The notes: a model not told the origin generated them from the sequence alone. A stretch of 64,000 bases of DNA from Butyrivibrio proteoclasticus P6B7 (GCF_000622085.1 NZ_JHWL01000001.1:124001-188000), one strand, 5' to 3'; positions 40,895 to 50,200 are shown, numbered from the stretch's first letter. Numbers and translations: made by a program.

Positions 40895-41883
40895 TGGCAG
40901 ATAAAGAGAGAATTGTCAGCATAATAATTCCCGTGTATCAGGTTAAGGAGACACTTCGTGCATGCGTAGAGTCCTGCGTGGATCAGGCTGATGTGAAGCG
41001 GGATGAGATAGAGATCATCCTGGTGGATGATGGCTCCACAGATGGCAGCAGTGAGCTTTGCGATGAGATTGCTTCCCAGTATGGAGAGGACCTTGTGAAG
41101 GTACGACACACCAAGAATTTTGGAGTGTCCCATGCCAGGAACATCGGTATTGAGATGGCTACAGCAAGGTTTATTGCCTTTGTGGATTCAGATGACCTTG
41201 TTACCAAGAGCTTTGTAGACAACTGCACCAAGTATGCAGATGAGAGCACGGTTCTTATAGATGAGACCCATAGCTTCCAGGGGACACAGAAGATAAGCGG
41301 ATTTCAGTACATTGAGAATTCTACCCTCAATAGAAACACCCACGTGTGGGGAAAGCTCTTTTGCCGAAAGACGATTGTGGATAACCACATCACCTTCAGG
41401 GAGGGGGTTGCCATTGGCGAGGATCTGCTGTTCATGATAGATTTCGCCCTTACTCAGGAGAGGAACCACACCATCAGATGCATTGCTGATGGGGATTATG
41501 TATATACAGAAAATGAACAGAGTGCCATGAACAGGGCCTTTAAGGAGAGCTACATGGATCAGCTGATCTGCTGGAGAGATGCTGAGGATAAGCTTAAGGC
41601 TCATGCTACTGAGTTGTCACCCTATGCATTTGTCAGCATTGCGGTTTCCCAGATCCTGACAGCCCTTCTGGTGGCAGGTAAGATCGCAGTGGCAATTAAG
41701 GCAGATGCAATAGATAAGACGCTGGTGCCTGTTTATATGCAGAAGGTTAAGGAACAGATTGATCACGCTCTTGAGACAAGGGGAGCCTTTGCAGCTCTTT
41801 CTTCAGGACATAAGATAAAGGTCATGATATTCAGGATTAGTCCTAACCTGTACCTTAAGTTATATGGGGATTACAAGGCGTAA
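40894..41883 (+). CDS. Glycosyltransferase family 2 (GT-A fold)
   Basis: A 329-residue GT2 enzyme. It has SIIIPVYQVKETL at residues 9-21, LVDDGSTDGSSELC near 45, the DxD in FVDSDDLV near 98, and an acceptor-side GEDLLF near 181. The ATG overlaps the stop of the DUF6056 gene, which supports this start over a GTG 15 bases upstream. It is 70-80 residues longer than minimal GT2 catalytic domains, with a helical C-terminal tail. Confidence 0.9.
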   Translation: MADKERIVSIIIPVYQVKETLRACVESCVDQADVKRDEIEIILVDDGSTDGSSELCDEIASQYGEDLVKVRHTKNFGVSHARNIGIEMATARFIAFVDSDDLVTKSFVDNCTKYADESTVLIDETHSFQGTQKISGFQYIENSTLNRNTHVWGKLFCRKTIVDNHITFREGVAIGEDLLFMIDFALTQERNHTIRCIADGDYVYTENEQSAMNRAFKESYMDQLICWRDAEDKLKAHATELSPYAFVSIAVSQILTALLVAGKIAVAIKADAIDKTLVPVYMQKVKEQIDHALETRGAFAALSSGHKIKVMIFRISPNLYLKLYGDYKA

Positions 41884-41907
41884 GAAAAAGTTTTGGAGAT
41901 CTGTGGG

Positions 41908-43101
41908 ATGGAGAACAACATGGATTTAAACAGAATCATAATTTTATATATGCACGCTGGTTCTGGTAACCACGGCTGCGAGGCTATTGCCAACAGCACC
42001 ATTAAGATGATTGCCAGAAAGCGAAGAGAACAGGGAATTTCTGAGAACATCCCTGTGATTCTTGTGACCAACAGCGTTTCAGAGGATAAGAAGTACTCCC
42101 TTGGGGAGCTTCAGAAAAAGGGACTTTGCTATATCGTTGAGGACAGACATATAGACAGAGACCTGATTCCGCATATTGTTTATTACGCATGGCGCATGGT
42201 TTCTGGAGATAAGGAGTCCTTCCAGAGATACAAGTACAAGGATGCCTTTAAGCTTTACAATAAGCTTCTTAAGGACGAGGGCTGGGGAGAGCACATTAAG
42301 TCACAGAGCCCGCCACTTGCTGTATCCATCGGAGGCGACAACTACTGCTATCCTGAAATGATTGAGGACCTTATCCTTGCCCACAACGTATTTAAGAAAA
42401 AGGGCTTTGAAACAGTGCTCTGGGGCTGCTCAATTGAGCCAGATTCCCTTAAGGACGCTAATCTCCTTCAGGACCTTGCTTCCTACGACAAGATTTATGC
42501 AAGGGAATCTATCACCTACAATGCCCTGTTAGAAGCAGGTCTTTCTGCAGATAAGCTTGTGATGCGAAAGGACCCGGCCTTTGAGCTTGAGACCAGCAAG
42601 GTTCCAACTCTTAACGGCTTCATTCCGGGAAGGACAGTGGGTATTAACCTAAGTCCTATGGTAATTGCCAAGGAGAAGACCGAAGGAATCACAATTCAGA
42701 ACTATGTGAACTTCATTAACTATATCCTTGATAATACTGACGAGAACGTGGCTCTTATCCCGCATGTGGTCTGGGCTAACAACGATGACAGAAGAACTCT
42801 TCGAAGCCTCTACGATGAATTTGCAGGTACGAAAAGAGTTATAATGATAGAGGATGCACCCTGCGAGGAGCTTAAGGGATATATTTCCCAGTGCAGCTTC
42901 TTTGTGGGAGCAAGAACTCACAGCACCATCGCTGCCTACAGTAGCGGCGTTCCAACCCTTGTAATTGGCTATTCAGTTAAGAGCAGGGGAATTGCGACAG
43001 ATCTTTTTGGAACCATAGAGAACTATGTGCTTCCTGTTCAGGACCTGTCAGAGCCTGATTCACTGGTAAAGGCGTACAAGTGGATCATGGAGCACAAGTA
43101 A
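41908..43101 (+). CDS. Polysaccharide pyruvyltransferase family protein
   Basis: A protein of about 397 residues of the CsaB/WcaK-like family. It has MHAGSGNHGCEAIANSTI at the N-terminus, SIGGDNYCYP near residue 140, YARESITYNALLEAG near 198 and FFVGARTHSTIAAYSSGVP near 335, the last holding the RxH motif of the family. These enzymes move pyruvate from PEP onto a sugar as a ketal, although many relatives have unknown activity. Two starts are possible (41908 and 41920), each with a weak GGAG. Confidence 0.87.
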   Translation: MENNMDLNRIIILYMHAGSGNHGCEAIANSTIKMIARKRREQGISENIPVILVTNSVSEDKKYSLGELQKKGLCYIVEDRHIDRDLIPHIVYYAWRMVSGDKESFQRYKYKDAFKLYNKLLKDEGWGEHIKSQSPPLAVSIGGDNYCYPEMIEDLILAHNVFKKKGFETVLWGCSIEPDSLKDANLLQDLASYDKIYARESITYNALLEAGLSADKLVMRKDPAFELETSKVPTLNGFIPGRTVGINLSPMVIAKEKTEGITIQNYVNFINYILDNTDENVALIPHVVWANNDDRRTLRSLYDEFAGTKRVIMIEDAPCEELKGYISQCSFFVGARTHSTIAAYSSGVPTLVIGYSVKSRGIATDLFGTIENYVLPVQDLSEPDSLVKAYKWIMEHK

Positions 43102-43157
43102 TTGGCGAGAAATATAATAACTAGAATTTATGTCCAGAAATGGGCAGGGGGAAGAGT

Positions 43158-44087
43158 ATGATAATAATCCAAATCGCTGGGGGACTTGGAAATCAGATGC
43201 AGCAGTATGCTCTGTACAGAAAGCTTTTATCGCTTGGCAAAGATGTAAAGCTTGATCTTTCCTGGTTTTCTAAAGATATCCAGAAAAATATGCTGGCGCC
43301 TCGAAGCTTTGAGCTGCCTTTATTTGTGAACCTTCCATATGAGGAGGCCACCAAGGAGGAGATAGATCATTTCCTTAAAAGGGGCGTAGTATCCAGATTC
43401 GTAGGCAAAGTGTTTAGGAAGCTCCATATCTGGGCTTCTGAGAATCCCAAGGTTTTTGTTGAGACTAAGATGTATCATCCTGAGATCTTCGATATGGATG
43501 ACATGTACATCACGGGCTATTTTGCGTGTCAGAAATACTACGGGGACATCATGAATGAGTTAAAAGAGCTATTTTCTTTTCCACCACATTCTGATCCGGA
43601 CCTGGAGACCCGCAACAAGACCATCATCACTAAGATGGAGTCAGCGCCTTCAGTCAGTGTTCACATTAGAAGAGGAGATTACCTTAGCCCTGAGAATGTG
43701 GAGATCCTTGGCAACATCGCAACCAAGGAGTACTACGACAGTGCCATGAATTACTTCTTGGAAAAAGATCCAAATACTCATTTCTATATTTTTACCAGCG
43801 ACCACGAATTTGCTTATGAGAATTACGGCGATGAGTCAAGATATACAATAGTTGACTGGAATACTGGCAAAGACAGCCTTCAGGACCTTAGGCTCATGAG
43901 CCACTGCAAGGGCAACATCTGCGCCAATTCCACCTTCAGCTTCTGGGGAGCAAGACTTAACAAGCGCCCTGACATGGAAGTTGTAAGGACAGCAACAATG
44001 AGAAATAACCAGAAGTGCGACCCTGACATCATGCATGATTACTGGAAGGGATGGCTTCTTGTGGATAACAAGGGACAATTTGTTTAA
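43158..44087 (+). CDS. Alpha-1,2-fucosyltransferase-like GT11
   Basis: A 309-residue GT11 enzyme. It has MIIIQIAGGLGNQMQQYALY at the start, HIRRGDYLSPE near residue 173 (the canonical H-x-R-R-x-D-Y), and NSTFSFWGARLN near 262. GGGGGAAG before ATG 43158 decides the start. It is the most canonical of the three GT11-type proteins in the operon. It overlaps the Wzx gene in a TAATG junction. Confidence 0.92.
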   Translation: MIIIQIAGGLGNQMQQYALYRKLLSLGKDVKLDLSWFSKDIQKNMLAPRSFELPLFVNLPYEEATKEEIDHFLKRGVVSRFVGKVFRKLHIWASENPKVFVETKMYHPEIFDMDDMYITGYFACQKYYGDIMNELKELFSFPPHSDPDLETRNKTIITKMESAPSVSVHIRRGDYLSPENVEILGNIATKEYYDSAMNYFLEKDPNTHFYIFTSDHEFAYENYGDESRYTIVDWNTGKDSLQDLRLMSHCKGNICANSTFSFWGARLNKRPDMEVVRTATMRNNQKCDPDIMHDYWKGWLLVDNKGQFV

Positions 44088-45607
44088 TGGGAAGAGTTAA
44101 ATCGGCAAAAAGAAATATCATTTTCGGATATATTGGGCAGCTTTCAACGGCGCTGATGTCCTTTGTTATGCGTAAGATCTTTATTCTGTATTTTACGGAG
44201 AACCTTCTTGGCGTCAACAGCCTTTATACCAATATCCTGGCCGTTCTTAACATGGCAGAGCTGGGAATTGGAACAGCCCTGAACTTCAGCCTCTATGGCC
44301 CAGTTGCCAGAGGTGAGAAGGAGAAAATCAAGTCCTACATGCAGCTCTATCGCAAGGCCTACCATATCATTGCGGTAGTTGTGGCGGTTATAGGTCTTGC
44401 CCTTATCCCATTCCTTGGATTTTTCACCAAGGGCGCCACAGAGATTCCTATGAGAGACAGGACTCTCTACTACCTGATCTTCTTATTTAACACAGTTACC
44501 AGCTATCTGGTGGCTTACAAGTACAGCCTTGTTTATGCTGAGCAAAAGAACTATATCCAGACCAACATCATTACTGTAACCAAGATAATCACTATCTTCC
44601 TGCAGATTATAGTTCTTGTAACAACTAAGAATTTCTACGCATTCCTTCTGACAGAGGCCGTTGCCCTACTGATCCAGAAGATATTTGCATCTTACTACCT
44701 GGACAAGCTCTATCCATTCCTTAAGGAAAAAGATATTACGCCTCTGTCCAAGGATGAGAGCGATCAGGTTTGGACTAAGACCAAGGCTCTTGTGTTCCAT
44801 AAGGTGGGAGATGTAGCAAGACTTCAGACTGATGCCCTTATTATTTCAAGTATCATCAAGGTTGCCATGACAGGTATTGTGGATAACTACAACATGGTCA
44901 TCAGCTCAGTATCTAATTTCGTTAATATCATTTTCAATTCAGTTATATCAAGCTTTGGTAACCTTATTGCTACAGAAAGTAAGCAGAAGCAGTACGAGAT
45001 GTTCAGAGTCTACAGATTCTTTGCATCCTGGATCTATGGATTCTCCTGCGTGGGCTTCATGGTTCTTTTAACACCACTTATCAGACTCTGGCTGGGAGAT
45101 TACTGGGTGCTTACTCCAGTGGCTGTATATCTGATTCTTACTGATTATTACTTTAAGGGCGACAGAATCGTTCTTAGTAACTATAAGACCGCAGCAGGCG
45201 TGTTTGAGCAGGATAAGTATCTGGCGCTGATCCAGGGCTTTGTAAATCTTGTTATCTCAATTGGCCTGGCCCTTACACCACTTGGAATTATCGGTGTTTA
45301 CATTGGAACTGTAGTGTCTGGCCTTATTGCCAACATTACTAAGCCTATCATTTTATACAGGACCTGTTTTGATAAGAGCGCAGCCAGCTACTTTATAGAC
45401 TCAGCCAAGTACCTGGTGTCTTTGGTGGCAGTTCTTTTAACCTGCAACTTCATTGCATCATTTGTGCTGGCAGAGCTGTCAATCGGCGGATTTGCACTGA
45501 TGGTGGTTATCATCACCGTACTGTTTAATGGTGTATATCTTTTACTATATGGAAGGTCACCAGAGTTTAAGTACATCTGGAGCAAGGTTTCAGCAAGGTT
45601 TAACTAA
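44087..45607 (+). CDS. Wzx-like oligosaccharide flippase
   Basis: A 506-residue membrane protein with 12 to 14 hydrophobic segments of the MATE/PST (polysaccharide transporter) fold. The start KRNIIFGYIGQLSTALMSFV and the ENLLGVNSLYTNILAVLNMAELGIG block are typical of capsule and exopolysaccharide flippases. It would move the lipid-linked repeat unit across the membrane for the polymerase encoded at 38345. It is coupled to the GT11 gene by overlap. Confidence 0.9.
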   Translation: MGRVKSAKRNIIFGYIGQLSTALMSFVMRKIFILYFTENLLGVNSLYTNILAVLNMAELGIGTALNFSLYGPVARGEKEKIKSYMQLYRKAYHIIAVVVAVIGLALIPFLGFFTKGATEIPMRDRTLYYLIFLFNTVTSYLVAYKYSLVYAEQKNYIQTNIITVTKIITIFLQIIVLVTTKNFYAFLLTEAVALLIQKIFASYYLDKLYPFLKEKDITPLSKDESDQVWTKTKALVFHKVGDVARLQTDALIISSIIKVAMTGIVDNYNMVISSVSNFVNIIFNSVISSFGNLIATESKQKQYEMFRVYRFFASWIYGFSCVGFMVLLTPLIRLWLGDYWVLTPVAVYLILTDYYFKGDRIVLSNYKTAAGVFEQDKYLALIQGFVNLVISIGLALTPLGIIGVYIGTVVSGLIANITKPIILYRTCFDKSAASYFIDSAKYLVSLVAVLLTCNFIASFVLAELSIGGFALMVVIITVLFNGVYLLLYGRSPEFKYIWSKVSARFN

Positions 45608-45634
45608 GGTTTTTGCTATGGAAAGGGGGCTCAT

Positions 45635-46774
45635 ATGAATAATAATCAGGCATCTGTTTCTGCACAGTATCAGCTTATTGTTGATGAGACAATCAGACAG
45701 CTGGATAGCATCATGCGGGTTCCATTTAAAGAAAGAGCTAAGGACCTGGTCAAGAAGATGATGGGAAGGTCAGTAAGGACCAAGGATCCCATGTTCTGGC
45801 ACGCCGGAATGCTCATGCTGGGCCTTGTGACAGCCCTTGGAAAGTCCGGAGACTTTCAGCACAGAGATAAGATACTTCGCAGCCTTTCTGTCCATTTTGA
45901 CCTTTGGCAAAAGAACTATGACGGAAAGATAGATTTCGTGGACGATGCGGTGGCTGGCTACTGCTTCGTTAAGCTCTATGAAGAGACCAAGGAGATTAAG
46001 TATAAGGAAGCTGCTGATAAGGTTTACGCCTTCATAGTAAATGCCAAGACTGATGAAGAAGGATCTGTGATCTATAATCCTTCCAGAAATAGCGCCAATA
46101 TCTTTGCAGACGGCATCGGTCAGGTGACCATGTTCCTGGGAGCCTACGCCAGGATGATGGTAAGAGAATCAGACGATGACATCAGGATATGTACTGATAT
46201 TATAGAGAATCTTCTTATTAACTATTATAAGAATGCCTTTGATGAAAAGAGTGGCCTTCATTACCATGGCTATGTGGCTAATGGCCACGTAAGGAAGGGA
46301 CTTCTTGGTTGGGGAAGAGCAGAAGGATGGATGATCATGGGACTTAGCCAGGTTGCCATTCTTTTCAACAAATATCCTAACCTTGTTAACATAAAGAATT
46401 CCTCGGATTACATTGAGATGTATAAAGATCTGTCTGTGACCCTTCTGGATTATCAGAGAGAGGATGGTGGATTTAGCTGGCAGATTCAGGGGACTGACGG
46501 CCATCTGGACACCTCTGCAACCGGTATGATCGGTTTTTCCATAGCAGCGGGATATAAAGAAAAACTTTTTGATGATGGACACAAAAAATTCACAAAAAGT
46601 TTTATCAGCGAGAGACTTAAAAAAGTTTCCGCAAATATATATGTAAACTCTAGCGAAGGACGGGTTTTAAATGCCCTAAGTTCCTGCGATGATTTTGGGG
46701 TTCACTACCAGAATTATGGTAACTATCCCTGGGGGCAGGGGGCTGGATTGTGCTGTATTGCTTTGCTGCAGTGA
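45635..46774 (+). CDS. GH105/GH88-like unsaturated glycosyl hydrolase family protein
   Basis: A 379-residue protein with the alpha/alpha-barrel pattern of GH105/GH88. Family blocks are DPMFWHAGMLMLGLV near residue 52, FVDDAVAGYCFVKLYEET near 108 (carrying the likely catalytic Asp), and GLLGWGRAEGWMIMGL near 225, which matches the WGRGNGW motif. These enzymes remove unsaturated uronic acid from lyase products. No signal peptide is present, so it acts inside the cell. It is the last gene of a biosynthetic operon, with AAAGGGGG before the ATG. A role in trimming or recycling the operon's own uronic-acid glycan is a guess. Confidence 0.75.
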   Translation: MNNNQASVSAQYQLIVDETIRQLDSIMRVPFKERAKDLVKKMMGRSVRTKDPMFWHAGMLMLGLVTALGKSGDFQHRDKILRSLSVHFDLWQKNYDGKIDFVDDAVAGYCFVKLYEETKEIKYKEAADKVYAFIVNAKTDEEGSVIYNPSRNSANIFADGIGQVTMFLGAYARMMVRESDDDIRICTDIIENLLINYYKNAFDEKSGLHYHGYVANGHVRKGLLGWGRAEGWMIMGLSQVAILFNKYPNLVNIKNSSDYIEMYKDLSVTLLDYQREDGGFSWQIQGTDGHLDTSATGMIGFSIAAGYKEKLFDDGHKKFTKSFISERLKKVSANIYVNSSEGRVLNALSSCDDFGVHYQNYGNYPWGQGAGLCCIALLQ

Positions 46775-46820
46775 TGTGTGTTAGTGAAATGCCCCTTGAT
46801 ATAGTAATTACAAGGACTTA

Positions 46821-46850
46821 TTGACTTTCAAAGGGGTTATGGTTTACAAT
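46821..46850 (+). promoter_or_regulatory. SigA-type promoter with a long leader
   Basis: TTGACT, 18 bases, TACAAT. The leader to the next gene is about 180 bases and contains a terminator-like hairpin, which suggests attenuation or a separate small RNA. Confidence 0.6.
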
Positions 46851-46935
46851 GTGTTAATGAAAATTTTATAAAGATAAATTCAATTGTGAGTTTGATTTTA
46901 ACCGTTTACATATAGTTGCATTTCTTAAGAACAAA

Positions 46936-46974
46936 GGCGTTCCTACTTGCAAGTCATGTTGGAACGCTATTTTT
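46936..46974 (+). terminator. Terminator-like hairpin in the leader of the gene at 47038
   Basis: GGCGTTCC (46936) pairs with GGAACGC (46961), followed by TATTTTTAT. A second GGAACG at 47011 could pair with the same CGTTCC and compete with the terminator. Alternatively it simply terminates the glycan operon or a roughly 120-base small RNA starting near 46857. Confidence 0.6.
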
Positions 46975-47037
46975 ATAAACAAGGAATGCATCACTATAAA
47001 CCGCTAAAGTGGAACGGTTATAAATAGGTAATTGATC

Positions 47038-47592
47038 ATGGGTATTTTACATAATCCATACAAGGATGATTACGATCACAGGCCTGATGTTGATAAGAAA
47101 GGCAGATTTAAGGATACCTTCTTTTATAAAGGTAATCTGTATATCCTTCCTTTCGATGAGGACGAGAAGAAAAAGACTCATCTTCCCTGTTTACTGTTTG
47201 GCTTATTGATGATCGTATCTATAATTCTTCAGGGCCTTATCAATCAGACTTCTTCTAGAACAATTTGGATCGTCTTGCCTTATATGATTCAGTTTTTACC
47301 AGCACTTATTTACATAGTTGGTACTGTAGAGTACATGGGGGCTACACCTCGAATGACAAGGCAGCAATACGATAAGGGAATTTCGAGAATGAGATTTTGC
47401 GCGATTTCGTTAATTGTTATTGCAATTTGTAGTATTTTATGCGACATTGTATACATGAGTACTAGAGCGGGCGAATACGAATTGAAGTTAGAAGTTATGT
47501 ACCTTGTATGTCATTTAGCTACTATAGCGATATGTCTTTTATTTGGAAGATATTACAACAAGAAGTTCTCTAATATAGAGATTCAGAAATAA
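47038..47592 (+). CDS. Hypothetical four-segment membrane protein
   Basis: A 184-residue protein I cannot assign. The N-terminal 55 residues are charged and cytoplasmic (PYKDDYDHRPDVDKKG and ILPFDEDEKKK), followed by four hydrophobic segments (about residues 56-77, 86-106, 128-149 and 160-178). AGGTAA precedes ATG 47038 by 5 bases, which makes it better than the in-frame TTG at 47032. The leader carries an attenuator-like hairpin, so expression may be conditional. Confidence 0.7.
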   Translation: MGILHNPYKDDYDHRPDVDKKGRFKDTFFYKGNLYILPFDEDEKKKTHLPCLLFGLLMIVSIILQGLINQTSSRTIWIVLPYMIQFLPALIYIVGTVEYMGATPRMTRQQYDKGISRMRFCAISLIVIAICSILCDIVYMSTRAGEYELKLEVMYLVCHLATIAICLLFGRYYNKKFSNIEIQK

Positions 47593-47611
47593 TAGTTTTT
47601 TTCTTATTATG

Positions 47612-47635
47612 TTGTCAGCCGCCAATGGCGGACAA
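47612..47635 (+). other. Small hairpin before the oligopeptide-binding protein gene
   Basis: CCGCC-AAT-GGCGG, extended by TTGT/ACAA around a CAG bulge. No T-run follows. It lies 35 bases before the binding-protein start and could be the 3' end of the upstream gene's message or part of the opp leader. No strong promoter was found in the 78-base gap. Confidence 0.4.
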
Positions 47636-47670
47636 AATAGAGGGCGGATGCCTTAGAATGGAGGAATGTT

Positions 47671-50046
47671 ATGAAGAAAGTAAACAAGCTTCTGGCACTT
47701 GGATTAGCCGGAACAATGGTGCTTGGTTGCGTAGCATGCGGTCCTAAGACTGATAATGCAGGCAATGGCTCAAGCGAGCAGGCACAGGCAACAGACGGAA
47801 CATCAACAGATGGACAGGCTGGAGGATCAGGAGAGGATAAGACTCTTGTTATTGCTCAGGATGATTTCTCAGAGAAGTTCAGCCAGTTCTTCCACTCAGC
47901 AGTACCTGATATGAACGTAGCTGCTGTTACATCAGTATCACTTCTTGGCAATGACCGTGCAGGTGAGATCATCTACAACGGTATCGAGGGTGAGACTAAG
48001 AACTGGAATGGCACAGATTACACATACTATGGATTATCAGATTGTACAGTTACTGAGAACGAAGATGGAACTGTAGATTATGATTTCAAGCTTAGAGAGG
48101 ATGTATATTTCTCAGACGGCGTTCAGCTTACAGCTGATGACGTAATCTTCTCTTACTACGTATTCTGCGATCCTTCATACGATGGATCAAGCTCAACATA
48201 CGCACTTCCAATCGTTGGTATGGAAGAGTACAGAAGCGGATCAGATACACTCTTCAACCTTCTTTGCAAGGCTGGAGCAGACAACACAGACTTCACTAAC
48301 TTCACAGAAGAAGAGCAGAAGAAGTTCTTCGAGACAGATCTTCCAGCAGCTGGTGCTCAGTTCGCTCAGTCAATCGCTGACTACTGCACAGCTAAGGGAT
48401 ACGCAGCAGATGATGCTAACGTAGCAGCTAACGATATCGCAAACGGTATGGCTAACTGGGGATTTGCTTCAGTTAATGAAGACGGATCTATCACAACAGC
48501 AGCAACAGAGACAACATTCACAATGCAGGGCAGCGATGTTCCTACAGCAGATGATTTCTGGAACGAGATTCTTGCAGCTTATGATGGAGACATCATCACA
48601 GCTACTACTAAGGAAGCAGCTGAGAGCGGAATCCTTGATTTCCTTCCTGAGGAGTACAGAAACGCAGTTGAGACTGGTTCTTCTGCAGACCACATCGAGG
48701 GTATCCAGAAGGTTAACGATTTCGAAGTTAAGATTACTCTTTCAGAAGTAGATGCAACAGCTATTTACCAGCTTGGTATCAGCGTACAGCCTATGCACTA
48801 CTATGGTGATGAGTCACTTTACGATTATGATAATAACAAGTTCGGATTTGAGAAGGGTGACCTTTCATCAGTTCGTGCTAAGACAACACAGCCACTTGGT
48901 GCTGGTCCTTACAAGTTCGTTAAGTATGAGAACAAGACAGTTTACTTCGAAGCTAACGAGAACTACTACAAGGGAGCTCCTAAGATCAAATACCTTCAGT
49001 ACAAGGTAACATCACAGGCTGATAAGGAGCCAGGTGTTGTTCAGGGTACAGTAGATATTTCTGATCCTTCAGCTTCAAAGGCTATCCTTGAGCAGATCGC
49101 TGGTGAGAACTCTAACAAGGAACTTGAAGGTGACGTTCTTACAACAGTTCTTACAGACTACAGAGGATATGGTTATATCGGTATGAACGCTAACAACGTA
49201 TGTGTTGGTGGCGACCGTGGTTCAGACGAGTCTAAGGCTCTTAGAAAAGCTATTGCAACAGTTATTTCTGTATACCGTGACGTAACAATTGATTCTTACT
49301 ACGGCGATGCAGCTTCAGTTATTAACTATCCTATTTCCAACACATCATGGGCAGCTCCTCAGGCTTCAGATCCTGATTACAAGGTAGCTTTCTCAACAGA
49401 TGTTGATGGAAATGATATTTATACAGACTCTATGTCAGAGGATGAGAAGTATGCAGCAGCTCTTGAGGCAGCTCTTGGTTACTTCGAGGCAGCTGGTTAC
49501 ACAGTAACAGATGGCAAGCTTACAGCAGCTCCTTCAGGCGCTAAGCTTTCATACGAAGTTATGATCGGTGGCGGCGGATCAGGTGATCACCCATCATTCG
49601 GTATCCTTACAGCAGCATCAGAGGCACTTGGTTCAATCGGATTCGAGCTCAAGATCAACGACCTTTCAGATACATCAATCCTTTGGTCAGCTCTTGAGGC
49701 AGGAACAGCAGAGATGTGGTGCGCAGCATGGTCAACAACAATCGATCCTGATATGTTCCAGATTTATCACTCAGAAGGTGGTAGCGCTGGTCACTACGCA
49801 ATCAAGGAGCCTGAACTTGATGAGCTCGTTATGGAAGCTAGAAAGGTTACAGACCAGGCAGTACGTAAGGCTCTTTACAAGGAAGCTCTTGACTATGTAG
49901 TTGATTATGCAGTTGAGATCCCTGTATATCAGAGACAGGATTGCACTATCTACAGCTCACAGCGTGTAAATGTTGAGTCTATCACTCCTGATCAGACAAC
50001 ATACTATGGATACATGGATGAGATTGAAAAGCTTGAGATGAACTAA
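47671..50046 (+). CDS. Oligopeptide ABC transporter substrate-binding lipoprotein (family 5)
   Basis: A 791-residue extracellular solute-binding protein, well above the roughly 540 residues usual for OppA/DppA. It starts with a lipoprotein signal (KLLALGLAGTMVLGC) and a Gly/Ser/Thr-rich linker. SBP_bac_5 landmarks include YDFKLREDVYFSDGVQLTADDV near residue 132, and LGAGPYKFVKYENKTVYFEANENYY near 410. The extra length is in an acidic, Ala-rich region at about residues 195-310. GGAGGAA precedes the ATG. It feeds peptides to the permease complex encoded next. Codon use is strongly biased (GCT, CTT, ACA), consistent with high expression. Confidence 0.93.
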   Translation: MKKVNKLLALGLAGTMVLGCVACGPKTDNAGNGSSEQAQATDGTSTDGQAGGSGEDKTLVIAQDDFSEKFSQFFHSAVPDMNVAAVTSVSLLGNDRAGEIIYNGIEGETKNWNGTDYTYYGLSDCTVTENEDGTVDYDFKLREDVYFSDGVQLTADDVIFSYYVFCDPSYDGSSSTYALPIVGMEEYRSGSDTLFNLLCKAGADNTDFTNFTEEEQKKFFETDLPAAGAQFAQSIADYCTAKGYAADDANVAANDIANGMANWGFASVNEDGSITTAATETTFTMQGSDVPTADDFWNEILAAYDGDIITATTKEAAESGILDFLPEEYRNAVETGSSADHIEGIQKVNDFEVKITLSEVDATAIYQLGISVQPMHYYGDESLYDYDNNKFGFEKGDLSSVRAKTTQPLGAGPYKFVKYENKTVYFEANENYYKGAPKIKYLQYKVTSQADKEPGVVQGTVDISDPSASKAILEQIAGENSNKELEGDVLTTVLTDYRGYGYIGMNANNVCVGGDRGSDESKALRKAIATVISVYRDVTIDSYYGDAASVINYPISNTSWAAPQASDPDYKVAFSTDVDGNDIYTDSMSEDEKYAAALEAALGYFEAAGYTVTDGKLTAAPSGAKLSYEVMIGGGGSGDHPSFGILTAASEALGSIGFELKINDLSDTSILWSALEAGTAEMWCAAWSTTIDPDMFQIYHSEGGSAGHYAIKEPELDELVMEARKVTDQAVRKALYKEALDYVVDYAVEIPVYQRQDCTIYSSQRVNVESITPDQTTYYGYMDEIEKLEMN

Positions 50047-50056
50047 GATTTTTGTT

Positions 50057-50109
50057 AAATTAGAATAGTTCTAATTTAATGTGGGAAGAGGAAGTCACAT
50101 TCCTCTTCC
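50057..50109 (+). other. Two hairpins between the binding-protein and permease genes
   Basis: AAATTAGAA-TAG-TTCTAATTT (9 bp) is followed by GGAAGAGGAA-GTCACA-TTCCTCTTCC (10 bp). Neither has a proper T-run. Such structures after a binding-protein gene usually stabilise its mRNA or cause partial termination, giving more binding protein than permease. Confidence 0.55.
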
Positions 50110-50200
50110 TAATTGTGTGTTATAAAGACACTTTTTGTTATCAACGTGATAAAGCGATGATGACATATCAGCAATAATTAGGTAAGGAGTAATTAGTAAC

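Noticed and set aside
48182..48751. Overlapping Gln/Ser-rich plus-strand frames inside the binding-protein gene
   Set aside because: Low-complexity shadows caused by the repetitive GCA/ACA/CAG codons of the real frame.
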